This document shows positions 22,909-30,974 of a DNA stretch of 40,853 nucleotides, piece by piece. The notes below the pieces were generated by a model, which was not told where the DNA came from, did not search any database, and worked only from the letters and a program-made list of their open reading frames with translations. Source of the DNA: an uncultured Eubacteriales bacterium (GTDB taxonomy: Bacteria > Bacillota > Clostridia > Oscillospirales > Oscillospiraceae); contig ONNS01000035.1 in NCBI GenBank assembly GCA_900319275.1, positions 1 to 40,853 of the forward strand, given 5' to 3'. A program made the position numbers and the translations under genes. Each line of letters starts with the position of its first letter. Position 1 is the first letter of the stretch.

Positions 22909-23451
22909 ATGGACTCTTTGAAAATCGGACAGTATATCCAGCATTTACGGAAGGCTGCCGGCATGACGCAGAAAGATCTGGCAGAAAAGCTGAATATCTC
23001 TTTTCAGGCCGTCTCAAAATGGGAGAACGGAGATACGCTTCCCGATACCGGTATTCTTCTCGATCTGTGCGATATACTGAACACAACGGCCGATAAGCTG
23101 CTCAACGGAGGAAGTCTCGCGGCCGTCGAGCGCAGACTAATGAGACTTGAGGACGTTATAACCGGCTTTCAGTATATGGAAAGCATAGGAAAGCTTTTCG
23201 GCGAAGACTGCACTTTTTTCGTGGGCATGATCGAAGGGATCAACGAAAAAATGAATATTGACCTTTTGACCTACCTGAAAGATCCTATGACCCGAGAGGT
23301 AATGTATGCGGAGGTGCTGATCCAGGGGATTCTTTCCGGGCGTACCGTAGATATGGACGAAATTGAGGCAAACTTCCGAAACGAAAAGATGGTGAACGCC
23401 ATTCGACGCTATCTTGCCAAAGCAAGCGGGAATGGCGAGCCGACAGTATAG
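22909..23451 (+). CDS. XRE family HTH transcriptional regulator
   Basis: A 180-residue protein with an N-terminal helix-turn-helix (residues 7-62): IGQYIQHLRKAAGMTQKDLAEKLNISFQAVSKWENG, a clear Cro/CI type. The C-terminal 110 residues are helical and of no known family; they probably sense a ligand or mediate dimers. It is a lone gene with its own promoter and terminator, and its lower GC relative to neighbours hints at a separate history. An inverted repeat upstream (22789-22807) could be its own operator. Confidence 0.88.
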   Translation: MDSLKIGQYIQHLRKAAGMTQKDLAEKLNISFQAVSKWENGDTLPDTGILLDLCDILNTTADKLLNGGSLAAVERRLMRLEDVITGFQYMESIGKLFGEDCTFFVGMIEGINEKMNIDLLTYLKDPMTREVMYAEVLIQGILSGRTVDMDEIEANFRNEKMVNAIRRYLAKASGNGEPTV

Positions 23452-23479
23452 ACCCTCGCAATCACTTCAACGGCAAGCA

Positions 23480-23531
23480 AAGAGCGCGCTTACATACCGC
23501 CTTTCGGCGGTGCAGGCGCGCTCTTGCGTTT
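23480..23531 (+). terminator. terminator of the XRE gene
   Basis: AAGAGCGCGC (23480-23489) pairs with GCGCGCTCTT (23516-23525), with ACCGCC/GGCGGT inside, followed by GCGTTTTC. Confidence 0.75.
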
Positions 23532-23540
23532 TCATGGATA

Positions 23541-23643
23541 TGTGGGACAAGGAACCGTCCCCCGTCCCATTCTGGATATGTGGGACAAGGAACCGTCCCC
23601 CGTCCCATTCTGTGGGACAAGGAACCGTCCCCCGTCCCATTCT
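23541..23643. repeat. three copies of a 33-bp palindromic repeat
   Basis: Near-identical copies at 23541-23573, 23579-23611 and 23611-23643. Each begins TGTGGGAC and contains GGAACCGTCCC and a final GTCCCA, so GGGAC pairs with GTCCC within a copy. The second and third abut; the first and second are 5 bp apart. The third copy touches the metG stop codon. The motif looks like a widespread Clostridia intergenic palindrome; here it may end metG transcription. Confidence 0.9.
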
Positions 23644-25596
23644 TTACGCCAGACGGCTGCCGGCGGGGACGTCGTCGGGGAGCGTCAGCAGGTGCAGCTC
23701 CTCCTTGCCGTCGACCTCGCGGACGGCGGAGAGCAGCATGCCGTTCGAGTCGAGACCCATCATCTTGCGCGGCGGCAGATTGACGATCGCGACGACCGTC
23801 TTGCCGATCAGCGTTTCTGGCTCGTAGAACTCGTGGATGCCGGAGAGGATCTGGCGCGGCGTGCCGCTGCCGTCGTCGAGCGAGAAGCACAGCAGCTTCT
23901 TCGACTTCTTCACGGCCGTGCAGTCGAGCACCTTGCACACGCGCATATCGTTCTTCGCAAACTCGTCGATCGTGACCGCGGGCAGCACGGGCTCGACCTT
24001 GACCTGCGGGCCCTTCGCCCTGCGCTCAAGCTCCTCGAGCTCGGCGATGGCCTTGGCCGCGTCGATGCGCGGGAAGAGCGTCTCGCCCTTGCGGACGGAG
24101 ACCGTGCGCGGCAGTACGCCGAAGCGCCCGGCCTTCTCCCAGGTGCGGTCGGCAGGCTCGGCGCCGATTTGGGCGAAGGCCTTGTCGCAGCTCTCGGGGA
24201 TGAAGGGCGTGAGCATCGTCAGGGCGTTGCGCAGTGCCTCGACCAGGTGGTAGAGGACGGCGGCCAGGCGCGGCTTGTTGCTCTCGTCCTTGGCGAGCGC
24301 CCAGGGGGCCGTCTCGTCGATGTATTTGTTGGCGCGCTGGATCAGCCGGAAGACCGCTTCGAGCGCGAGGTGCAGCTGGAAGGCATCCATCTCGGCGGCA
24401 TAGGCCGCGGCCGTGTCGGCCATCAGCTGCTCAAGCTCGCTGTCGGGGTCCGCGCTCATCTGCTCGGCGGGCAGTTGGCCGCCGAAGTACTTTTCGACCA
24501 TGGCCGTCGTGCGGGAGACGAGGTTGCCGAGATCGTTGGCGAGATCGGTGTTGATCGTGGAGATCAGCAGCTCGTTCGAGAAATTGCCGTCGGATCCGAA
24601 GGGGAAGGTGCGCAGCAGGAAGAAGCGCAGCGCATCGACGCCGAACATCCCGGCCAGCAGATAGGGATCGACCACGTTGCCCTTGGACTTGGACATCTTG
24701 CCGCCGTCGATCACGAGCCAGCCGTGGCCGTAGACCTTCTTGGGCAGCGGCAGCTCCATGCTCATGAGCATGGCGGGCCAGATGATCGAGTGGAAGCGGA
24801 CGATCTCCTTGCCGACGATGTGCACATCGGCCGGCCAGAACTTGTCGAAATCGTGGTATTTGTCGTTGAAGAGGCCCAGCGCCGTGCAGTAGTTGAACAG
24901 CGCGTCGACCCAGACGTAGACGACATGGCCGGGGTCGAAGTCCACCGGCACACCCCAGGTGAAGCTGGTGCGCGAGACGCAGAGATCCTCAAGACCGGGC
25001 TTGATGAAGTTGTTGATCATCTCGTTGACGCGGGAGGCGGGCTCGAGGAAGGTGCCGCTCTCGAGCAGTTCCTGCACGGGCTTGGCATACTTCGACAGGC
25101 GGAAGAAGTAGGCCTCCTCCTCGGCGTCGTGCACCTCGCGCCCGCAGTCGGGGCAGCGGCCGTTGACCAGCTGGCTCTCGGTCCAGAAGCTCTCGCAGGG
25201 GGTGCAGTATTTGCCCTTATAGGCGCCCTTATAGATATCGCCCTTCTCGTACATCTTCTTGAAGATGCGCTGGATGGACTGCACATGGTAGTCGTCGGTG
25301 GTGCGGATGAAGCGGTCGTTCGAGATGTTCATCAGTTTCCACAGATCCAGCACGCCTTTATCGCCGGTGACGATCCGGTCGACAAACTGCTGGGGCGTGA
25401 TGCCGGCGGCCTTGGCCTTCTCTTCGATCTTCTGGCCGTGCTCGTCGGTGCCGGTGAGGAACATCACCTCATAGCCGCGCATGCGCTTGTAGCGCGCGAT
25501 GGCGTCGGTGGCCACGGTGCAGTAGGTGTGGCCGATGTGCAGCTTGTCCGAGGGATAATAGATCGGTGTTGTGATATAAAAGGTCTTCTTCTCCAT
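23644..25596 (-). CDS. metG: methionine-tRNA ligase
   Basis: A 650-residue class I aminoacyl-tRNA synthetase that charges tRNA-Met. The HIGH-type motif is HIGHTYCT (residues 20-27), KMSKSKGN lies near residue 300, and a zinc knuckle CTPCESF...CPDCGRE lies around residues 125-150. The last ~105 residues form an EMAP-II-like tRNA-binding domain (FAKNDMRVCKVLDC, GTPRQILSGI), as in Firmicutes MetRS. It is the last gene of the htpG-hemW-vanW-metG operon, 26 bp after vanW. Its 3' end abuts a triple palindromic repeat. Confidence 0.97.
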   Translation of the reverse strand: MEKKTFYITTPIYYPSDKLHIGHTYCTVATDAIARYKRMRGYEVMFLTGTDEHGQKIEEKAKAAGITPQQFVDRIVTGDKGVLDLWKLMNISNDRFIRTTDDYHVQSIQRIFKKMYEKGDIYKGAYKGKYCTPCESFWTESQLVNGRCPDCGREVHDAEEEAYFFRLSKYAKPVQELLESGTFLEPASRVNEMINNFIKPGLEDLCVSRTSFTWGVPVDFDPGHVVYVWVDALFNYCTALGLFNDKYHDFDKFWPADVHIVGKEIVRFHSIIWPAMLMSMELPLPKKVYGHGWLVIDGGKMSKSKGNVVDPYLLAGMFGVDALRFFLLRTFPFGSDGNFSNELLISTINTDLANDLGNLVSRTTAMVEKYFGGQLPAEQMSADPDSELEQLMADTAAAYAAEMDAFQLHLALEAVFRLIQRANKYIDETAPWALAKDESNKPRLAAVLYHLVEALRNALTMLTPFIPESCDKAFAQIGAEPADRTWEKAGRFGVLPRTVSVRKGETLFPRIDAAKAIAELEELERRAKGPQVKVEPVLPAVTIDEFAKNDMRVCKVLDCTAVKKSKKLLCFSLDDGSGTPRQILSGIHEFYEPETLIGKTVVAIVNLPPRKMMGLDSNGMLLSAVREVDGKEELHLLTLPDDVPAGSRLA

Positions 25597-25622
25597 CTTC
25601 TGCTCTCTTTTCCTTCCAAGTA

Positions 25623-27572
25623 TTAACCGGCGTCGGTTGTGGCCGACGGGGGATAGTGGATATCCTCATCGTGCAGGTGATATTCGCTGTAGGCCTCGCG
25701 GATCTCGTCGATCAGATTGCCGTCGGCGTCAAACACCTGACGCCACGAGGTCGCGCCCCAGCCGGTCTGCACGTCGGGGTACTCCGGATCGTAGATCGGC
25801 CATTGGCCGCGCTTCATCTGGACATAGGTGCCGTCCAGGTTGGTGCCCCAGACCTCGAAATACAGCGTCATCTTGTCGCGGTCGGTCCAGGATTTCACCA
25901 TAATGGGATAGTCGCGGCTGTTGGTAAAGCCGAAGTCCGGCCGCGGGAAGCTGACGGTCGCGTCCAGCCCGAGCGGCAGATAGCCGACCGTGAAGTAGTG
26001 GCAGGTGCGCGTGTCGATCTTCAGATTGGCCTCGAGCACAGCGTTATACAGTGTGGACGAGACCTGGCATATACCGCCGCCGACCTCGTAGATCACCGAG
26101 CCGTCGGAATAGGCCGGGGCCGGGAGGAAGCCGGCCTCCTCGGTGCGCTCGCCGACATAGCCGTTATAGGAAAAGCTCTCGCCGGGCATCAGCACCATGC
26201 CGTTGAGCTTCTGCGCAACGAGGTCAATGTTGTTGATGCGGTTGTCCGAGCTGCCCCAGAAGGCGGTGTCGCAGTCGCCGAGCTTATCGCGGAACAGCAG
26301 GCTTTCGAGATGCTCCTGCGTCTCGTTGGGCAGCGTGTAGGCCACCGGAATATCGACCTCCTGGCAGACAGGGGTCTGCTGCCAGAGCTCCTTGGCCTTG
26401 GCCACGTCGAAGTTCGCGCCGATCTGCTCGGGCACGACCTTGCCGCTCTCCTTGTCATAGTAGGCGTCGGCGGGCTCGACCATCAGCGACTCGTGGATCG
26501 CGTCAAAATCGGGCATCGGGATCTCAGTTGTGGGCAGGGGGATCTCCAGCTTGGTCTCCCTCGCGCGCAGCGCCTCCGAAGCGCTCTTCGTCAGCTCTTC
26601 CACATCGTAGGTGGCAACGTTGGCGCCCTTGAGGAAGGTCATCAGCCCGCTCTTGGTATTGAGCGTATACTCCTTGTCCCGGTGCATATTGTCCTCAAAC
26701 TCAGCGACGGCGCGGCTGAGTGCAGAGGCGATATACTCGTCATCGAGCACGGTGGCCGTGCCGGACACGTCGACCGGGTGGATCAGGTTTTCCAGATACG
26801 CGACCAGACAGTCGAGCGCGCTGCCGCTGTGGCCAAAGGCAAAGGCCGCCTCGGCCGCCTCGGCCGAGGTCAGGCTGTTGCCCGCGCGGATATAGTCGAT
26901 CTCCGCCTTGACGTCGGTGGGAAAGCGCACCGTCAGTGTGCCGCCGACGCGCATGTTCCAGCCCTCCTCGTCAAGCAGGGCCTTGGCCTCGTCCGCCGTC
27001 AGTCCGCCGACTGCAATCTCACTGACATTGACGTTTGGGAAAATCGTGTCGCCATCGCGCAGCTTCCCGCCAAAGACGGTGACGCCGACCACCACGCCGA
27101 TCACCAGCAGTGCCAGCACCGTGAGCGACACAATGGCCGCCGTGCGGTTCGCCGCGTCGCTGTGCTTTGACTTCGCCGCCGGGCGGCGCTTCCGACGCGT
27201 TTCCTCCTCGGCGCTCACTTTTGCTCGGCCCTCGTGCTCCTCCTCGACGCTCGCCTTTGTACGGCGAGGACGCTCCTGCTCGTCACTCAACTTTATGCGG
27301 CGAGGACGCTCCTGCCCGTCGCTGCGAGCTCTGCGGCGCTCCTGTGTCTCGGCCTCTGTGCGCACACGGCGGCGCGGCGCTTCGCCGCGGCTGCTGCTTC
27401 GCCGCTCGCCGTCTTTTCCCTCGGTGCGGCGGCGCTCGCCGTCTCTTCCCTCGGTGCGGCGGCGCTCGACACGGCGTTCGACCGTGCCGTCGTCACTGCG
27501 GCGTCTGGGCTTTCGCGGTGTTTCCTGCCCGCTGTCCCTGTTCTTTTCTATGTTATCGTTGAATTCGTTCAC
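25623..27572 (-). CDS. VanW family exported protein with peptidoglycan-binding domain
   Basis: A 649-residue protein. Residues 1-140 are a highly charged cytosolic tail with Arg/Glu-rich tandem units (ERRRTEG, DGERR repeated). A membrane anchor lies at about 145-170. Next comes a PG_binding_4-like region (LTADEAKALLDEEGW..., two copies), then a C-terminal VanW domain from about 450 with NGMVLMPGESFSYNGYVG and GGGICQVSSTLYNA. VanW proteins are linked to cell-wall metabolism and named from vancomycin clusters, but no resistance role is implied. Start is GTG, overlapping the hemW stop by 4 bp. Confidence 0.88.
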   Translation of the reverse strand: MNEFNDNIEKNRDSGQETPRKPRRRSDDGTVERRVERRRTEGRDGERRRTEGKDGERRSSSRGEAPRRRVRTEAETQERRRARSDGQERPRRIKLSDEQERPRRTKASVEEEHEGRAKVSAEEETRRKRRPAAKSKHSDAANRTAAIVSLTVLALLVIGVVVGVTVFGGKLRDGDTIFPNVNVSEIAVGGLTADEAKALLDEEGWNMRVGGTLTVRFPTDVKAEIDYIRAGNSLTSAEAAEAAFAFGHSGSALDCLVAYLENLIHPVDVSGTATVLDDEYIASALSRAVAEFEDNMHRDKEYTLNTKSGLMTFLKGANVATYDVEELTKSASEALRARETKLEIPLPTTEIPMPDFDAIHESLMVEPADAYYDKESGKVVPEQIGANFDVAKAKELWQQTPVCQEVDIPVAYTLPNETQEHLESLLFRDKLGDCDTAFWGSSDNRINNIDLVAQKLNGMVLMPGESFSYNGYVGERTEEAGFLPAPAYSDGSVIYEVGGGICQVSSTLYNAVLEANLKIDTRTCHYFTVGYLPLGLDATVSFPRPDFGFTNSRDYPIMVKSWTDRDKMTLYFEVWGTNLDGTYVQMKRGQWPIYDPEYPDVQTGWGATSWRQVFDADGNLIDEIREAYSEYHLHDEDIHYPPSATTDAG

Positions 27573-28858
27573 GTTTCAACCTCTTCGGTGCTCTGATTCC
27601 CGGATTCTTCCTGCTGGTAGAGCTCGGTGAAGAGCTCTTCCTCGCTCTTGGGCACAAGGATCTTCTCCTCGGCCTCGTAGGCCTCCTGCAGCCAGGGGGT
27701 TCCCTCGATGCGGCCGCTGGCCTGGGCCTCCAGCAGGATGCTGATGAGGGTGTTGGAGATCAGGAAGCCCGGCACCGTGAAGTGCCAGCGCCCGTTCTCC
27801 TCGACCGCCCAGCCCTTTTGCTGAAAGGCCATGAGCGTCTGTACGATCGGCCGCCAGTCGCTCTGGGTATGGATGCGGTAGTCCCGCTCGGAGATGCCGT
27901 GGGTCGTGCGCATGCCCAGCATGACGTACTCGACGGCGCGCTCGAGCGGATCGATGATCTGCAGCTCGTCGACAATCGACTGCTTGTGCTGTACACCGCT
28001 GATATAGCGGCGCAGATCCTTGACGTAGCTGTAGCGCTGTTTGCCCACGGCCGAGTGGGCCCCGGGGCCGAAGCCCATATAGTCGCCAAGCTGCCAGTAT
28101 TTCAGATTATGTCGGCTTTCAAAGCCATTGGCCGCGAAGTTGGAGATTTCGTACTGGTGATAGCCGTAGTGCTCCAGCAGCTCGGCGGCGTAGGCGTACA
28201 TATCCGCCTGTTCGTCGTCATCGGGCATAATGGGCGAGCCGTTATACTCCCGATACATCGGCGTCCCCTTTTCAAGCTTGAGCGCGTAGCAGCTGATGTG
28301 CTCGGGGTGCAATCCGATGATCTTCGAGAGCGATTCGGCCCAGTCGCGCTTGGTCTGGCTCGGCAGGCCGTACATCAGATCGACGCTGATATTGTCGAAA
28401 CCGGCGATGCGCGCATTCATCACGGCCTTTTCGGCCTGCTGATAGTTGTGGCGGCGGCCGATCAGCTTCAAAAGGGCGTTGTCCGTGGCCTGAATGCCGA
28501 TCGACAGACGGTTGAAGCCCTCCTGCCGCAGCAGCTTCAGCTCCGGCAGCGTGGCGGAGTCGGGGTTGATCTCCGCGGTCACCTCGGAATCGAGACGGAC
28601 GTTGCCGTTGCGCTTGAGCTCGTCGAACACGTCAACGAGGCGCTCGGCGCCGTAGTAGCTCGGCGTACCGCCGCCGAAGTAGACGGTGTCCACCTCGTAA
28701 TTGCGGATCGCGTGGCTGCTCTCGGCGATATGCTCCAACAGCGCGCGGTGGTAGGGCGCCATCAGCTTGTCGCAGCCGGAGAGCGAATAAAAATCACAGT
28801 AGCTGCACTTGCTGGCGCAAAACGGGATGTGGATATAGATGCCAAGGCGTTCGGACAT
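27569..28858 (-). CDS. hemW: HemW-like radical SAM protein
   Basis: A 429-residue radical SAM enzyme of the HemN/HemW family. It begins GIYIHIPFCASKCSYCDFYS, carrying the CxxxCxxC cluster motif. The GGGTPS motif and the C-terminal HemN domain follow. The short N-terminus without the HemN extension points to HemW, a heme chaperone, rather than coproporphyrinogen dehydrogenase. No heme pathway genes are nearby. The gene lies 10 bp after htpG and overlaps vanW by 4 bp. Confidence 0.9.
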   Translation of the reverse strand: MSERLGIYIHIPFCASKCSYCDFYSLSGCDKLMAPYHRALLEHIAESSHAIRNYEVDTVYFGGGTPSYYGAERLVDVFDELKRNGNVRLDSEVTAEINPDSATLPELKLLRQEGFNRLSIGIQATDNALLKLIGRRHNYQQAEKAVMNARIAGFDNISVDLMYGLPSQTKRDWAESLSKIIGLHPEHISCYALKLEKGTPMYREYNGSPIMPDDDEQADMYAYAAELLEHYGYHQYEISNFAANGFESRHNLKYWQLGDYMGFGPGAHSAVGKQRYSYVKDLRRYISGVQHKQSIVDELQIIDPLERAVEYVMLGMRTTHGISERDYRIHTQSDWRPIVQTLMAFQQKGWAVEENGRWHFTVPGFLISNTLISILLEAQASGRIEGTPWLQEAYEAEEKILVPKSEEELFTELYQQEESGNQSTEEVET

Positions 28859-28868
28859 GGCGCTTCTC

Positions 28869-30785
28869 CTACTTCAGCAGATCACTGACGAGGCCGACAA
28901 AGCCCGCCGGATCTTCGATTTCACAGCCGGCCATCATCTCGGCCATCGTATCGAGGATTTTCGCGTAATTGGCGGCTTTCTCGCGCTCGCCGCCGTCAAA
29001 CGCAGCCTTCAGCGCCTGCACGGCGGGATGCCCGGCGTTGAGCTCGAGCACGCGGCTGGCCCGGAGATTGCGCATCTCCTCGTTCGGCGCGCGGCGGAAG
29101 TAGCGCTCCATCTCGAGCGTGAGTCCCCCTTCGGTCGTCAGACAGCAGGGCTGATTTGTCAGCTTGCTGCTGAAACCGGTCCGGACGACAGCGCCGCCGA
29201 GACTCTCGGTCACGAAGTCGAGCAGCGCCTTGCCCTCGATCTCGCGCGCAGCCGCGGCCTTCTTCTCCTCCTCGGTCTCAAAGCCGAGATCGTCGGTCAC
29301 GACGTTGCAGAAGGGGTGCCCGTCCTGCTCGCGCAGATTTTCCAGCACCACCTCGTCGAGAGGATTTACAAGATACAGCAGCTCGTAGCCGCGCGCGCGC
29401 ACCTGCTCGCACTGCGGCAGGCTGACGGCGTGGCGGAGCGTATCGGCGCTCGCATAATAGATCGGCTTCTGGCTCTCGGGCATATTGGCGACATATTCCT
29501 TGAGCGTCACCTGCTTGTCCTCGCTCGTGTAGAACAGCAGCAGATCGCGCAGGAAATCCTTGTAGCGGCCGTACTCGTCGCAGACGCCGGCCTTCAGATC
29601 GGTGCCGAAGCTCTGGAAAAAGGCTTCGTACTTCTCCCGGTCGCTGCGCAGCAGCCGTTCGAGCTCGCCCTTGATCTTCTTTTCGAGATTCTGCCCGATC
29701 ACGCGCAGCTGGCGGTCGTGCTGCAGCAGCTCGCGCGAGATGTTCAGACTCAGATCCGGCGAGTCGACCACGCCGCGCACAAAGTCGAAATACTCGTGCA
29801 CCAGCTTGTCGCATTTTTCCATGATCATGACGCCGTTGGAGTAGAGCTTGATGCCCTGCCGCTCGTCGCCCATAGTGTCACGGCTGTCCTGGCCGGGGAT
29901 GAAGAGCATCGCCTTGTAGCTGACCGTGCCCTCGGCGTTCACACGCAGCACGGCGGCCGGGTCCTTCTGATCATGGCTCTTCTCTTTATACCAGGCGACG
30001 CATTCCTCGTCGGTGACGTCCTGCCTGCTGCGCTGCCAGATCGGCACCATGGAGTTGACGATCTCGTCGGCCTTCACGGTGCGGTAGTCGAATTTGGGCT
30101 TGCCTTCGTCGTCGGTCTCGCCGGTCTCGAAGCGCTCCTGGCGGTCGAGCTCCATGTGGATGGGCCAGCGCACATAGTCGGAATATTTCTTCACAAGGGC
30201 CTTGATCTTCCAGGTTTCGAGGTACGAGCCGTAGATTTCCTCGTCGCTGTCGCCTTTTACGTGCATGATAACGTCGGTGCCGACGCTTGTCTTTTCGCCG
30301 GGCTCGACCGTGAAGCCGTCGGCGCCGGTGCTCTTCCACACGACGCCCTGCTCCTCGCCGTATTTTCTTGTCACGACCGTGACCTGATCGGCCACCATAA
30401 ACGCGGCGTAGAAGCCGACGCCAAACTGCCCGATGATCGAGATCTCGTCGCCGGTCTGCGCCTTGTCCATGCCCTCTTTGAACTGGGAGGAGCCCGAGCG
30501 CGCAATGACACCGAGGTTGCTCTCACACTCCTCGGCCGTCATGCCGATGCCGTTGTCGCTGACGGTGATCGTGCGCGTATCCTTGTCGAGCCGGATATCG
30601 ATGCGGAAATCCTCGCGCTTGAGCCCCACACCCTCGTCGGTCAGCGAGAGATAGCACAGCTTGTCAATGGCGTCGGACGCATTGGACAATATCTCGCGCA
30701 GAAAGATCTCTTTATTGGTATAGATGGAATTGATCATCAGGTCCAGCAGCCGTTTGGATTCTGCTTTAAACTGCTTCTTTCCCAT
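28869..30785 (-). CDS. htpG: chaperone HtpG (Hsp90)
   Basis: A 638-residue ATP-dependent chaperone. The GHKL ATPase N-domain has NASDAIDKL (residues 33-41), DNGIGM (78-83) and GQFGVGFYAAFM (about 117-128). The middle and C-terminal dimerisation domains follow at normal length. It is the first gene of the operon with hemW, vanW and metG, so a stress promoter could also raise expression of those genes, though the promoter seen looks like ordinary sigma-A. Confidence 0.97.
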   Translation of the reverse strand: MGKKQFKAESKRLLDLMINSIYTNKEIFLREILSNASDAIDKLCYLSLTDEGVGLKREDFRIDIRLDKDTRTITVSDNGIGMTAEECESNLGVIARSGSSQFKEGMDKAQTGDEISIIGQFGVGFYAAFMVADQVTVVTRKYGEEQGVVWKSTGADGFTVEPGEKTSVGTDVIMHVKGDSDEEIYGSYLETWKIKALVKKYSDYVRWPIHMELDRQERFETGETDDEGKPKFDYRTVKADEIVNSMVPIWQRSRQDVTDEECVAWYKEKSHDQKDPAAVLRVNAEGTVSYKAMLFIPGQDSRDTMGDERQGIKLYSNGVMIMEKCDKLVHEYFDFVRGVVDSPDLSLNISRELLQHDRQLRVIGQNLEKKIKGELERLLRSDREKYEAFFQSFGTDLKAGVCDEYGRYKDFLRDLLLFYTSEDKQVTLKEYVANMPESQKPIYYASADTLRHAVSLPQCEQVRARGYELLYLVNPLDEVVLENLREQDGHPFCNVVTDDLGFETEEEKKAAAAREIEGKALLDFVTESLGGAVVRTGFSSKLTNQPCCLTTEGGLTLEMERYFRRAPNEEMRNLRASRVLELNAGHPAVQALKAAFDGGEREKAANYAKILDTMAEMMAGCEIEDPAGFVGLVSDLLK

Positions 30786-30865
30786 AAAAACGTATGCCTC
30801 CGGATAGTATATGTGCCGCCCGGCATAATGATGCGAGCGGATACGATTCCCATAGTAACTTATTG

Positions 30866-30893
30866 ATTATACCACATCTTTCTTGGATTTCAA
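30866..30893 (-). promoter_or_regulatory. promoter of the htpG operon
   Basis: On the minus strand TTGAAA (complement of 30888-30893), 16-nt spacer, TATAAT (complement of 30866-30871). I saw no CIRCE-type inverted repeat. Confidence 0.7.
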
Positions 30894-30901
30894 CCATTCG
30901 A

Positions 30902-30936
30902 TTATAAAAATGGCTGTCTCATTTTGAGACAGCCAT
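30902..30936 (-). terminator. terminator of the surface-protein gene
   Basis: ATGGCTGTCTCA (30910-30921) and TGAGACAGCCAT (30925-30936) form a 12-bp stem. On the minus strand it is followed by TTTTTATAA. Confidence 0.9.
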
Positions 30937-30974
30937 ATATCGGGATTGTATTATTCGTGCTTGCTTTTTCCGGA

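Noticed and set aside
23541-23643. CRISPR array
   Set aside because: Only three copies, spacers of 5 bp or none, palindromic units and no cas genes.
23524-25626. Long plus-strand frame opposite metG
   Set aside because: MetG motifs are unmistakable on the minus strand; the opposite frame has low-complexity composition and no ribosome site. Similar long frames opposite vanW, hemW, htpG and the GH3 gene were rejected for the same reason.
25623-27572. Vancomycin resistance locus
   Set aside because: VanW-domain proteins occur widely outside resistance clusters; no vanHAX or VanRS gene is present.
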